In this document: positions 1 through 8,167 of the stretch, in pieces
Layout of the letters: each line of letters starts with the position of its first letter
Position numbering within the stretch: the first letter of the stretch is position 1
Assembly: GCA_018648805.1 (NCBI GenBank)
Contig: JABGQM010000018.1
Coordinates: forward strand, 1 to 64,000
Source: Verrucomicrobiota bacterium
GTDB taxonomy: Bacteria; Verrucomicrobiota; Kiritimatiellia; UBA8416; JABMPJ01
DNA length: 64,000 nucleotides
Reading direction: 5' to 3'
The notes under the pieces: model-generated
Told to the model about the DNA's origin: nothing
Databases searched by the model: none
Seen by the model: the letters and a program-made list of their open reading frames with translations, nothing else
Program-made: the position numbers and the translations under genes

Positions 1-22
1 CGCTAAACCATCGCTACAGACA

Positions 23-352
23 ATGGAAGAAGAAATCGCCCGGATTCAGAAAAAGTTGTGTGCCCTAGGACCGATGCAACCGGGCAGTATTTCGTATCAG
101 TATCAGGTCTGTGGAAAGAAAGGGTGCAAGTGCCAGGATCCGGACGAGCCTCAGCGTCACGGGCCATACTGCAAACTCTTCTACGTCCATCGAGGCAAGA
201 AGGTCTGCCGCTTTGTTCGGGCCGACTGTGTTGACCAGATCAAAACCCGCCTACAGGCCTACAAGGCTTTTCGCAAACTGACCGACCGATGGATCGAGCT
301 GTCCATTAAGCGCGCTCAGGCGGAGTTCTTCCCCAGCGGCAAGCGGCAGTAG
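23..352 (+). CDS. DUF6788-like small protein, possibly 5'-partial
   Basis: A 109-residue basic protein. Residues 1-18 are a short helix. The core carries [20 protein letters not shown] followed by HGPYCKL, a Cys-rich pattern that I associate with the DUF6788 family. The C-terminal third is helical and charged. Members of this family are, to my recollection, often found beside transposase genes, but no transposase is visible here because the window begins just upstream. The frame stays open back to base 2, so the true start may lie outside the window. No function is assigned. A zinc-binding or nucleic-acid-binding role is only a guess from the CGKxxCxC cysteines and the basic charge. Confidence 0.6.
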   Translation: MEEEIARIQKKLCALGPMQPGSISYQYQVCGKKGCKCQDPDEPQRHGPYCKLFYVHRGKKVCRFVRADCVDQIKTRLQAYKAFRKLTDRWIELSIKRAQAEFFPSGKRQ

Positions 353-683
353 ACGCAGTGCGATCAGGCAGGGCAACTCCGTCTCATACCTGTCACTCCG
401 GTTGACGAGAACGGCGACGAGAACGGTTGACGATGGGAGGGCTCTCTCTACTCGTTATCCGTTCTCGTCGCCGCTATCGTCAACCGGGCACCCGGCGTGC
501 CGTGGGAGAGCCTCAGGTCTTACTACCGTGAAAATCCCCGCACAGGTGAAATGCGCCCACTGTTCGTTCTTCCCGAATTCTCTCCTTGACCTCGCAGGGG
601 GTATAACGCACATTACGCGAAACGTAGTGGGAAGGGCGTCGTGTGCCTTGTGGGCGCGGCTGTCCCCTTCGGTGGAGACTGTT
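353..683. other. intergenic leader upstream of mreB
   Basis: No gene is supported in these 331 bases. They hold the inverted repeat at 398-487 and the mreB leader. A TTGACC box at 586-591 is followed by an AT-rich stretch (TATAAC at 602-607, CATTAC at 611-616), but the spacing to the first is only 10 bases and to the second 19, so no promoter is called. A long open frame running into mreB exists here but has no family resemblance. Confidence 0.5.
398..487. repeat. word-repeat hairpin (GACGAGAACGG type)
   Basis: Bases 398-426 and 459-487 are 29-base inverted arms with two mismatches, separated by a 32-base loop. The left arm is itself repetitive: GACGAGAACGG occurs twice, 12 bases apart. It lies between the DUF6788-like gene and mreB. 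It has the same architecture as the other intergenic hairpins in this window but an unrelated sequence. Confidence 0.75.
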
Positions 684-1709
684 GTGGCAAAGTTTAGTGG
701 ATTACTCAGCCTGTTCTCAAATGACATCGGGATCGATCTCGGGACCGCCAATACGCTGGTCTATGTCAAAGACCGCGGTATCGTCCTGCGCGAGCCGTCC
801 GTCGTAGCCATCCAGTCGGGAACCAAGCGCATTCTGGCCGTCGGTGACGAGGCCAAGCGCATGCTGGGCCGTACGCCAGGCAACATTGTCGCCATTCGTC
901 CCATGAAGGCCGGTGTGATCGCAGACTTCGAGATCACCGAGTCCATGCTCCGTTACTTCATCAAGAAAATTCATAATCGTAAGAAGATGGTACGCCCGCG
1001 CATTATCATTGCCGTACCCAGTGATATCACGGAGGTGGAAAAGCGGGCCGTAAAGGACTCTGCAACACATGCAGGGGCCCGGGAGGTGTTTCTGATCGAA
1101 GAGCCGATGGCGGCAGCGATTGGGGTGGGCCTACCTGTTCAGGAACCAGCCGGTAACATGATTGTTGATATTGGTGGGGGAACGACGGAGGTAGCCATTA
1201 TCTCGTTGGCCGGCATTGTGTTCAGCCGCACGGTACGCGTGGGCGGCGATGAGATGGATGAGTGTATAGTGCAGTACATGAAGCGGGTTTATAACCTGAT
1301 GATCGGTGAGCGGACCGCGGAAGAGATCAAAATGACCATGGGGTCCGCCTATCCGGTTGAAGAAGAGACGAGTATGGAGGTCAAGGGGCGCGACCTGGTA
1401 GCAGGACTCCCCAAGACGCTGACAATCACCTCGGAGGAAGTGCGCGAAGCTTTACAGGAACCAGTTTCGTCTATTATCGATGCCATTCGCATCACCCTGG
1501 AACGCTGTCCTCCCGAACTGTCCTCTGACCTCGTTGATCGCGGGATGATCCTTGCCGGTGGCGGGGCGCTTCTCGCCGGGCTGGATAAACTGATTTCCGA
1601 GCAGACGGGTCTCCCCGTTCACTTGGCCGACGATCCCCTGAGTGCCGTAGCCGAGGGTACAGGCGTCGTGCTGAACGAGTTGAACTTCCTGCGCCGGACT
1701 ACGGCCTGA
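684..1709 (+). CDS. mreB: rod shape-determining protein MreB
   Basis: Actin-like ATPase that forms membrane-associated filaments and directs lateral wall synthesis. From the GTG at 684 the protein is 341 residues, the usual MreB length, and starts [20 protein letters not shown]. The phosphate-1 loop [10 protein letters not shown], the phosphate-2 region [14 protein letters not shown] and the adenosine motif [15 protein letters not shown] are all present. The frame is open 282 bases further upstream, but that stretch runs through an intergenic hairpin and has no MreB similarity. GGTGGAG at 671-677 is a good ribosome site for GTG 684. It is first in mreBCD-mrdA-rodA; mreC starts 53 bases later. 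Confidence 0.97.
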   Translation: MAKFSGLLSLFSNDIGIDLGTANTLVYVKDRGIVLREPSVVAIQSGTKRILAVGDEAKRMLGRTPGNIVAIRPMKAGVIADFEITESMLRYFIKKIHNRKKMVRPRIIIAVPSDITEVEKRAVKDSATHAGAREVFLIEEPMAAAIGVGLPVQEPAGNMIVDIGGGTTEVAIISLAGIVFSRTVRVGGDEMDECIVQYMKRVYNLMIGERTAEEIKMTMGSAYPVEEETSMEVKGRDLVAGLPKTLTITSEEVREALQEPVSSIIDAIRITLERCPPELSSDLVDRGMILAGGGALLAGLDKLISEQTGLPVHLADDPLSAVAEGTGVVLNELNFLRRTTA

Positions 1710-1762
1710 TAAGGGCCGGTCTCCTTCAACGTACTGCCGCAATGAGTTAGTGAGCTTCCCGC

Positions 1763-2611
1763 ATGGCGGGGGGGGATAACGTGCGCGGCAATAGAGTGCT
1801 GGGCGGACTGGTTCTGCTCGCAATAATCATTAGTATCAGTTTGCCGGTCGCGGCGGAGCTGCGCCTGCGTGCTTCCGTGCGCGATAGCGCTGCCTCGGCC
1901 CAGACCGTCGTGGGCATGGTGCTCGATCGCGGCCGTGACCTCTTTGTTTTTCTCTTTCAGGCACGCCATGCCGTCCGCGAACGTGAGGCCATGCTCGATG
2001 AGGTCGCGCGCCTGCGGCATGATCTACACACGCTCAAGGAGCTCGAGCGCGAGAACCGTCAGTTGCGCCGCATGGTGGGTTTCAAACAGGCCTCCTCGCA
2101 CGGCTTACTTCTGGGGAGGGTCATCTCGCGCGGCGGGGTCAGCGGCTGGTGGCAGAGCGTGCGCGTCAACCGCGGCCTTCAGGATGGCGTGGAGCCCAAC
2201 CAAGCGGTGATCACGGTGGACGGACTGGTGGGCAAGACCACCCTGGTGACCGATCACACCTGCGATGTGCTGCTCATAACCGATCCGGCCAACCGGGTTG
2301 CCTGTCGCCTGTCACGGAGCGGAGATCTCGGCGTGGCGCGCGGACTCGGTACGGGGCTGGGAGGCAAGACCGATTTCGAACTGGTGCGTGCCGCACGTCC
2401 CTGTACGGTCGACTATGTCGATAAGAATGCGGAGATCATCGAGGGCGATGAGGTCACCACCTCAGGTCTGGGCGGCTCGTATCCGGAGGGGCTCCTGCTG
2501 GGCTATGTACAGGAGTCGGAGGCTGACCGCTCCCGCCTCTACCAGAGCCTGACGGTACGGCCCGCGGCGGACCTGGGCGGGCTGCGCTACGTATGGGTGG
2601 TGATCAAATGA
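1763..2611 (+). CDS. mreC: rod shape-determining protein MreC
   Basis: Bitopic inner-membrane protein that links MreB filaments to the periplasmic penicillin-binding protein. A membrane helix lies at about residues 12-31 (LGGLVLLAIIISISLPVAA). A coiled coil follows around residues 65-110 (arginine- and glutamate-rich, LKELERENRQLRRMV), then the MreC beta domain with GLVGKT and a GLGGSYPEGLLLGYV segment near the end. The total of 282 residues is normal. GTG at 1781, just behind a G-rich run, is an alternative start that would remove six residues. The stop overlaps the mreD start. Confidence 0.93.
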   Translation: MAGGDNVRGNRVLGGLVLLAIIISISLPVAAELRLRASVRDSAASAQTVVGMVLDRGRDLFVFLFQARHAVREREAMLDEVARLRHDLHTLKELERENRQLRRMVGFKQASSHGLLLGRVISRGGVSGWWQSVRVNRGLQDGVEPNQAVITVDGLVGKTTLVTDHTCDVLLITDPANRVACRLSRSGDLGVARGLGTGLGGKTDFELVRAARPCTVDYVDKNAEIIEGDEVTTSGLGGSYPEGLLLGYVQESEADRSRLYQSLTVRPAADLGGLRYVWVVIK

Positions 2612-3147
2612 TCATGAACGCCATTGTCATGCTGGTCCTGGTGTTTGGCGGGGTGTGGGCCCAGGTGCTCTTTCCGGCCTTCGCGCCGATCGGCCAGGCC
2701 AAGCCCCCTTTCCTGCTCGCCATCGTGCTTTACTACGCGCTCACCCGCAGCCCCAATACAACCTTGTGCGCCGGATTCCTCGCCGGAATGGCGCACGATG
2801 TGATGACGGCCGTGCCCCTGGGATACTCATCACTCGTGTTTGTGGTCGTGGGCGTCGTGGTTGGCCGCTTTCGCAACCTGGTCCTGTCGGAGTCGCGCCT
2901 GACGGCCGGATTTTTCGGGTGTGTCGCCTCGCTTGTTACGCAGCTGGTTCTGTATGCCATCCTCCTGCGTTCCGGTGCGGTCTGGTGGCCGGTGGGGCGC
3001 TTGGTGGTGCGGATTCTGGCCGGGGCGGCCTTGGCCGCCGTGGCGACGCCGTTGACGTTTATGGCGGCCCGGAGATTTGACCAGTGGGTCGGTAATTCAG
3101 AGGTACGGGAAATTATAGATGGAATTGAACAGCCCATTGGACGGTGA
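2608..3147 (+). CDS. mreD: rod shape-determining protein MreD
   Basis: Small polytopic inner-membrane protein of the elongasome, about 179 residues with five or six hydrophobic segments (for example MLVLVFGGVWAQVLFPAF, then SSLVFVVVGVVVG). The identification rests on position between mreC and mrdA together with size, topology and the early PPFLLAIVLYYAL segment, because MreD sequences are poorly conserved. ATG 2608 overlaps the mreC stop (ATGA) with GGGTGG upstream. An ATG at 2593 would add five residues. Its 3' end overlaps mrdA by 29 bases, consistent with translational coupling. Confidence 0.88.
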   Translation: MIMNAIVMLVLVFGGVWAQVLFPAFAPIGQAKPPFLLAIVLYYALTRSPNTTLCAGFLAGMAHDVMTAVPLGYSSLVFVVVGVVVGRFRNLVLSESRLTAGFFGCVASLVTQLVLYAILLRSGAVWWPVGRLVVRILAGAALAAVATPLTFMAARRFDQWVGNSEVREIIDGIEQPIGR

Positions 3148-4951
3148 GCATCTGCGTTTGCGGATTGCTGTGGTCCTCATGTTTGTAGCCCTGCTGTTCC
3201 TGGCCGGCGCCCTGTGGCGTGTCCAGGTGGTGCAGGGCTCTGAGCACGCCGAGCGCCTCGACAAGCAGAGCATTCGCCGGGTCCGCTTGCCGGGTCTGCG
3301 TGGCGTCATCAGGGATCGGCATGGCGAACTTCTGGCCGACAACCGTCCCGGGTACTGCATGGCGCTCTACGTGGAAGAGTTGCGTCAAGCGGGACGCTGG
3401 GACAGGACGATTGAGGAGATTGAGCGGGTCATCAATGAGCTGAGCGGGGTCATGGGCGTGCGGCCCGATGTCTCACGCGATGACGTACGCACCCACATCC
3501 GCCGCCGCCTGCCGCTGCCGTTCCTGGCGTGGCGTGATTTGCCCCCCGAAGCGCTGGCCCGCTGGGCCGAAAGTGGTGTGAGTTTCCCGGGCGTTGACAT
3601 TCACATCGAGCCGTTGCGCGAGTATCCGCGCGGCACACTGGCGGCGCATGTGCTGGGCTATGTCGGTCGCGCCCGCCTGGAGCATGACGAGGACGATCCC
3701 TACCATTTCTATATGCCCGATATGCAAGGGAAGTTCGGCGTTGAGCGCAGCTTCGACGCGCGCCTGGCCGGTGTGGCCGGCGGGCGCCTGATTCGCGTGG
3801 ATGCCTCCGGGTTCAAGTACAACGAGGTGGCCGAACGCGAGCCGCAGATGGGTGAGGACATACGCCTCACGCTGGATGCGCGGCTGCAGGAACTGGCCGA
3901 AACACTGCTGGTCGGTCAGCGTGGGGCCGTGGTCATGGTGGATGCGCGCAATGGCGATGTACTCGTTATGGCCAGCTCGCCCACGTTCAATCCCACCTCT
4001 ATACGCTCGCGCACAGCGCTCCAGGCGCTCAATCAGGATCCCGATAAGCCGCTCTTCAACCGCGCCATTTCGGGCCAGTACCCGCCCGGTAGCACGTTCA
4101 AGCCGCTCGTGGCCATTGCCGCACTCGAGAACGGAGGCATAACGGCCGACACGCACTACCCCTGTCCGGGTTATTTCGCGCTGGGAGGCGTACGCTTCCG
4201 CTGTTGGCGCCGTAGCGGGCATGGCAGCATCGGCATGCGCAAATCGATTGAGCAGTCGTGCAATACCTACTTCTGTCAGCTGGGTCTCAAGTGCGGCTAC
4301 GATCGTATCTATCACATGGCAGACGCCTTCGGGTTTGGGCACCGCACCGGCGTGGCGCTGAACTTCGAAGCGCGCGGCCTGCTGCCCAACGATAGTTGGA
4401 AGCGCGCTACGCTCAAGGACGGGTGGCGCAGCGGCGATACCTGTAACGTATCGATCGGACAGGGCGCGATACTGGCGACCCCGTTGCAGATGGCCCTCTT
4501 CGCGGCGGCCATTGGCAATAGCGGCCAAGTTTACACCCCACGCATCGTGACCGATCCCTGGGAGGAAGGCAACCTGGCCCAGAAGATGGCCTGGTCGGCC
4601 TCAACCATGGACACCGTGCGCGGGGGGATGTTCGACGTGATCGAGGCCGAGACCGGTACCGGTCGACGCGCCCGCATCGCCGGCGTATCCATGGGCGGTA
4701 AGACTGGCACAGCCGAGTATGGCCCGCGTGAGGCACGCAAGAAGCACGCGTGGATGATCGCCTTCGCCCCCTTTGAAGCGACACGCTACGGTGTGGCGAT
4801 CATTCTGGAGGATGCCGATTCAGGGGGGCGCGATGCGGCCCCGCGCATCGCCAAGCTGATGGCGTGTGCCTTCAACTCAACCCCCGTGTTCCCCGATCCC
4901 GCGGCGGAAGCCGCCCCCCCCGCTGTGGCGGCAGGGACGGTGACGCTATGA
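3119..4951 (+). CDS. mrdA: penicillin-binding protein 2 (elongasome transpeptidase)
   Basis: Class B transpeptidase that cross-links peptidoglycan during cell elongation with RodA. One membrane anchor lies at about residues 15-38, followed by the dimerisation/pedestal domain (RGVIRDRHGELLADNRPGY at about 61-79). The transpeptidase domain shows all three active-site motifs: STFK (325-328), SCN (380-382) and KTG (528-530, within GGKTGTAEYG). The length of 610 residues is typical. A proline/alanine-rich tail ends the protein. The gene overlaps mreD at the 5' end and rodA at the 3' end. Confidence 0.96.
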   Translation: MELNSPLDGEHLRLRIAVVLMFVALLFLAGALWRVQVVQGSEHAERLDKQSIRRVRLPGLRGVIRDRHGELLADNRPGYCMALYVEELRQAGRWDRTIEEIERVINELSGVMGVRPDVSRDDVRTHIRRRLPLPFLAWRDLPPEALARWAESGVSFPGVDIHIEPLREYPRGTLAAHVLGYVGRARLEHDEDDPYHFYMPDMQGKFGVERSFDARLAGVAGGRLIRVDASGFKYNEVAEREPQMGEDIRLTLDARLQELAETLLVGQRGAVVMVDARNGDVLVMASSPTFNPTSIRSRTALQALNQDPDKPLFNRAISGQYPPGSTFKPLVAIAALENGGITADTHYPCPGYFALGGVRFRCWRRSGHGSIGMRKSIEQSCNTYFCQLGLKCGYDRIYHMADAFGFGHRTGVALNFEARGLLPNDSWKRATLKDGWRSGDTCNVSIGQGAILATPLQMALFAAAIGNSGQVYTPRIVTDPWEEGNLAQKMAWSASTMDTVRGGMFDVIEAETGTGRRARIAGVSMGGKTGTAEYGPREARKKHAWMIAFAPFEATRYGVAIILEDADSGGRDAAPRIAKLMACAFNSTPVFPDPAAEAAPPAVAAGTVTL

Positions 4952-6135
4952 GAGAGTTCCTTCGCCAATTCGGAATGCTGCGCTACATGAACTGGTCGAT
5001 GTGTCTGGCTACACTCATCTTGCTCGTGTTGGGGATCCTGTTCGTTTACAGCTCCTGCTACATCAGCGAGGACCTGCCCGTGCGCACGCTCTACAAACGG
5101 CAGATCATGTGGGCCGTGGCTGGGATTGTGTCCTACGTGCTCTTTGCGGCGACCGATTACCGCAGCCTGCGCCGCTGGTCATGGTCGATCTATGCCGGCT
5201 GCCTGCTCTTGCTCGTGGCGGTGCTTCTGGTCGGGACGGTGCGTGAGGGTGCGCAGCGCTGGCTCACGATTCTGAACTTTGATATCCAACCGTCTGAGCC
5301 GGCCAAGTTGGCCCTGGTCATCATCCTGGCCCGCCGGCTGGGTTTGCCGGGGATGTATTACGGTGAATGGCGACGGCTGGGCGGGGTCCTGCTCCTCTTC
5401 TTGATCCCGGTGCTCCTCATCCTGAAGCAGCCGGACCTGGGCACAGCCATGGTCTTTGCCCCCATAACCTTTATCATGATGTACGCGGCCGGGGTGCCGC
5501 TACGAGCCCTGGGCCTCTTGGCCGCGATTGCCCTTGTGGCCGTGGGCTGCCTGTTGGGGGCGGTGTTCCTGCCCGAAAAACTGGGTGCCAGCCCGGAGAC
5601 GCAGGCGCGTCTGACCGCCATGACCGGCCTGAGCGACTATCAGCGCAATCGTATCCTGGTCTTTGTGCGCGCCAATGAGGATCCCCTCGGAGCCGGCTGG
5701 AACAAACTCCAATCTGAGATCGCGGTCGGTTCCGGCGGTCTGTGGGGCAAGGGCTTCCGCAACGGCACGCAGAACATCCTGGGGTTTCTGCCGCGCACCG
5801 TGGCTCCCAATGATTTCATCTACTCGGTGATCGCCGAAGAAACTGGATTTGTGGGGTCCATGGGCGTGTTTACGCTGTTCGGCATGGTATTCTGGGGCGG
5901 CATGCGTGCGGCCATGTCGGCCCGCGATAAGCTGGGGCGCCTCCTCTGTGTCGGCATTGTGTCACTGCTTTTCTGTCACGTCTTCATCAATATCGCGATG
6001 ACAGTGGGCTTGATGCCGATTACGGGGTTGCCGCTGCCCCTTCTGAGTTACGGGGGGTCATTTATGATGGTCGTGATGTCGGCGCTGGGCTTGATGCAGA
6101 GCGTTCATATTCGCGCCCGGCGGGCAATTTACTAG
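4948..6135 (+). CDS. rodA: RodA, SEDS-family peptidoglycan glycosyltransferase
   Basis: Polytopic SEDS polymerase that works with PBP2. From ATG 4948 (overlapping the mrdA stop as ATGA) the protein is 395 residues with about ten membrane helices. Recognisable family segments are QPSEPAKLALVIILAR, LKQPDLGTAMVF, the large extracellular loop with YQRNRILVF and GAGWNKLQSEIAVGSGGLWGKGF, FIYSVIAEETGFVG, and the C-terminal GLMPITGLPLPLLSYGGS. A longer frame starting at 4864 merely reads through mrdA. This is the last gene of the overlapping shape cluster; a hairpin repeat lies just downstream. Confidence 0.96.
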   Translation: MREFLRQFGMLRYMNWSMCLATLILLVLGILFVYSSCYISEDLPVRTLYKRQIMWAVAGIVSYVLFAATDYRSLRRWSWSIYAGCLLLLVAVLLVGTVREGAQRWLTILNFDIQPSEPAKLALVIILARRLGLPGMYYGEWRRLGGVLLLFLIPVLLILKQPDLGTAMVFAPITFIMMYAAGVPLRALGLLAAIALVAVGCLLGAVFLPEKLGASPETQARLTAMTGLSDYQRNRILVFVRANEDPLGAGWNKLQSEIAVGSGGLWGKGFRNGTQNILGFLPRTVAPNDFIYSVIAEETGFVGSMGVFTLFGMVFWGGMRAAMSARDKLGRLLCVGIVSLLFCHVFINIAMTVGLMPITGLPLPLLSYGGSFMMVVMSALGLMQSVHIRARRAIY

Positions 6136-6152
6136 GTGAGAAGGAGTGGATT

Positions 6153-6256
6153 CACCCTGAAGGACATGAAGGACATGAAGGAAGGGAGGGCTGGAACTGG
6201 CCGTCTCGACTCACCGCAGGCTGGTGCCCTTCATTGTCTTCATGATCTTCATGGTG
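6153..6256. repeat. word-repeat hairpin (AAGGACATG type)
   Basis: Arms of 29 bases (6153-6181 and 6228-6256) pair with about five mismatches around a 46-base loop. The left arm is a tandem of the nine-base word GAAGGACAT. It fills the rodA-rng gap and would form a stem in RNA, so it could attenuate or stabilise read-through from rodA into rng. That role is inference. Confidence 0.72.
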
Positions 6257-6308
6257 ATGCACAGATCCTGAACGGTGTGTTGATTGATACAGGGAAAGGA
6301 ATAGGAAA

Positions 6309-7988
6309 ATGGTTTTAGGATTAGGATTGAAGAAGCGCAACCGGACCAAGCGCGAGATTATTGTGAACGTGGAGAGCCTCGAGACCCGTGTGGCCATTCT
6401 GGAGAATGATCGTCTGGAGGAGTTCCAGGTTGAACATCCGACCGAGGAGCGGATCGTCGGGAGTATATTCAAGGGGCGTATCCAGAACCTGGAACACGAC
6501 CTGCAGGCGGCCTTCGTGAACATCGGGCTGAAGAAGAACGCTTTTCTGCACTACTGGGACATGTTCCCGGATGACGAGATGCGCCTGGAGCGTGAAGAGG
6601 GGGGGCGCAACAACGGCGGCAATCGCAAGAGTGACAATCGCGGCGGCAATCGCGGCGGCAATCGCGGTGGTCGCAAAGGCGGGCGTGGACGCGGACGGGG
6701 CCGCGCGGGTGGCAGCAAGCGGCAGCGTCTCTCGAATGAAGAGATCGAGAAGCGCTTTCCTCCAGGATCCGAGATTGTGGTGCAGGTCACCAAGGGCGCC
6801 ATCGGAACCAAGGGCCCGCGCGTTACCGCGAGCCTGAGTCTGCCCGGCCGCTTCCTGGTCCTGATGCCGGGATCGAAGCTCAAGGGGGTCTCGCGCAAGA
6901 TTGCCGACGGTGATGAGCGCAGCCGGCTCAAGAAGGTGCTCGCGCGTCTCGAGCCGCCGGCCGACACTGGCCTGATCGTGCGTACGGCCGGATCCGGCAA
7001 CAGTAAGCGTGCCTTCGTGCGCGACCTGCGCGGCTTGATCGCATCGTGGGAAGAGCTGCGCCAGAACATCGTCGACAAGCCGGCGCCCTGTTGTGTCTAC
7101 CAGGAACCCAACCTGGTCGAGCGGGTGATTCGCGATTGGTTGACCGAAGACGTCGACCGCATCGTGGTCGACAATCCCGAGAAGCACGACCACGTCAAGA
7201 AGATGGCCGGCACGATCTCGCGGCGGGCCCGCTCGCGGGTCTCCAAGTACGATGGGGAACTGCCGATCTTTGATCACTACAACGTCGAAGGGCAAATCAG
7301 TAACGCGTTCCGGCGTAAGGTCATCCTCAAGTCGGGGGCCTACCTGGTTTTCGACGAGACGGAGGCCCTGATTGCGATTGATGTCAATACGGGACGTCAC
7401 AAGGGGCAGGGCTCACAGGAGGCGGCCATTCTGGAGGTGAATACCGAGGCGGTCGAAGAGGTCGCGCGGCAGTTGCGCCTGCGTAACATCGGCGGGCTGC
7501 TATTGATTGACTTGATCGATATGAAGTCGCGCAAGCACCAGAACTCGGTCTATCGCACCATGAAGAATGCCTTGCGCCGCGACCGGGCCCGCACCAATGT
7601 GCTGCAGATCTCGGAGCTGGGGATCATGGAGATGACGCGCCAGCGTGCCGAAGAGAGCCTCCTCGCGTCGGTCTACACCGAGTGCCCCTACTGCCGCGGA
7701 CGCGGCGAAGTGAAGTCGGGCCTGGCCATGAGCGTGGATGTGCAGCGCCAGATCTCGGCCGTGATGCGCAAGCGCACCAACCGCGGCAAAGCCCTCAAGC
7801 TACAGGTCGTGGTGCATCCCAGTGTGCTGGAACGCCTGCGCAACGAGGATGAACAGGTCCTGATTGAGCTGCAGGCGCGCTTTGAGGGCAGCCTCAGCTT
7901 CCGCTCCGATGCAACCCGGCACGTCGAGTCCTTCCAGATTCGGGATGCAGAAACAGGCGATGTGGTGTATACGACGGTTGACCATTAA
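6309..7988 (+). CDS. rng: ribonuclease G/E family endoribonuclease
   Basis: Endoribonuclease of the RNase E/G family for rRNA maturation and mRNA decay, 559 residues. The N-terminal S1 domain (about 45-175, starting GSIFKGRIQNLEHDLQAAFVNIG) is split by an Arg/Gly-rich insert at about 95-139. The DNase I-like domain has the two catalytic aspartates, D358 in LIAIDVNTGR and D404 in LLIDLIDM. The zinc-link CPYCRGRG supplies C459 and C462. A short small domain follows and there is no long RNase E-type scaffold tail, so RNase G is the better name. ATG 6309 has only a weak AGGAATAGGAAA ribosome site. It lies downstream of the shape cluster, an arrangement also seen in E. coli. Confidence 0.94.
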   Translation: MVLGLGLKKRNRTKREIIVNVESLETRVAILENDRLEEFQVEHPTEERIVGSIFKGRIQNLEHDLQAAFVNIGLKKNAFLHYWDMFPDDEMRLEREEGGRNNGGNRKSDNRGGNRGGNRGGRKGGRGRGRGRAGGSKRQRLSNEEIEKRFPPGSEIVVQVTKGAIGTKGPRVTASLSLPGRFLVLMPGSKLKGVSRKIADGDERSRLKKVLARLEPPADTGLIVRTAGSGNSKRAFVRDLRGLIASWEELRQNIVDKPAPCCVYQEPNLVERVIRDWLTEDVDRIVVDNPEKHDHVKKMAGTISRRARSRVSKYDGELPIFDHYNVEGQISNAFRRKVILKSGAYLVFDETEALIAIDVNTGRHKGQGSQEAAILEVNTEAVEEVARQLRLRNIGGLLLIDLIDMKSRKHQNSVYRTMKNALRRDRARTNVLQISELGIMEMTRQRAEESLLASVYTECPYCRGRGEVKSGLAMSVDVQRQISAVMRKRTNRGKALKLQVVVHPSVLERLRNEDEQVLIELQARFEGSLSFRSDATRHVESFQIRDAETGDVVYTTVDH

Positions 7989-8002
7989 GGGGTAAAGAAT
8001 AC

Positions 8003-8138
8003 GAATGTCCAATATCCAACAAGGAACGCCCAAGGATCAAGTGGGCGAGTCATGAGAATGGGTGGGCGTCCGCTCTCACATTCGCATGTCGCACTCCACT
8101 TGGACATTGGATATTCCTTGTTGGATATTGGGTGTTCC
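8003..8138. repeat. AATATCCAA-family hairpin, copy 1
   Basis: Left arm 8003-8044 and right arm 8096-8138 are imperfect inverted copies. The left contains CCAATATCCAACAAGGAA and the right CACTTGGACATTGGATATTC. The loop contains a second, weaker inverted pair around 8046-8060 and 8079-8092. Four further copies occur at 26152, 32063, 34915 and 58418. It lies in the rng-lptD gap. Confidence 0.85.
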
Positions 8139-8167
8139 CTTCTTACGGATGCTTACGGTAACTACTG

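Noticed and set aside
357..366. GTGCGATC half-core near the DUF6788-like gene
   Set aside because: It lacks the outer CTTACA arms and any inverted partner, so a chance match.
402..683. N-terminal extension of the mreB reading frame
   Set aside because: The stretch runs through the 398-487 hairpin and has no MreB similarity. GTG 684 with GGTGGAG gives the normal MreB length.
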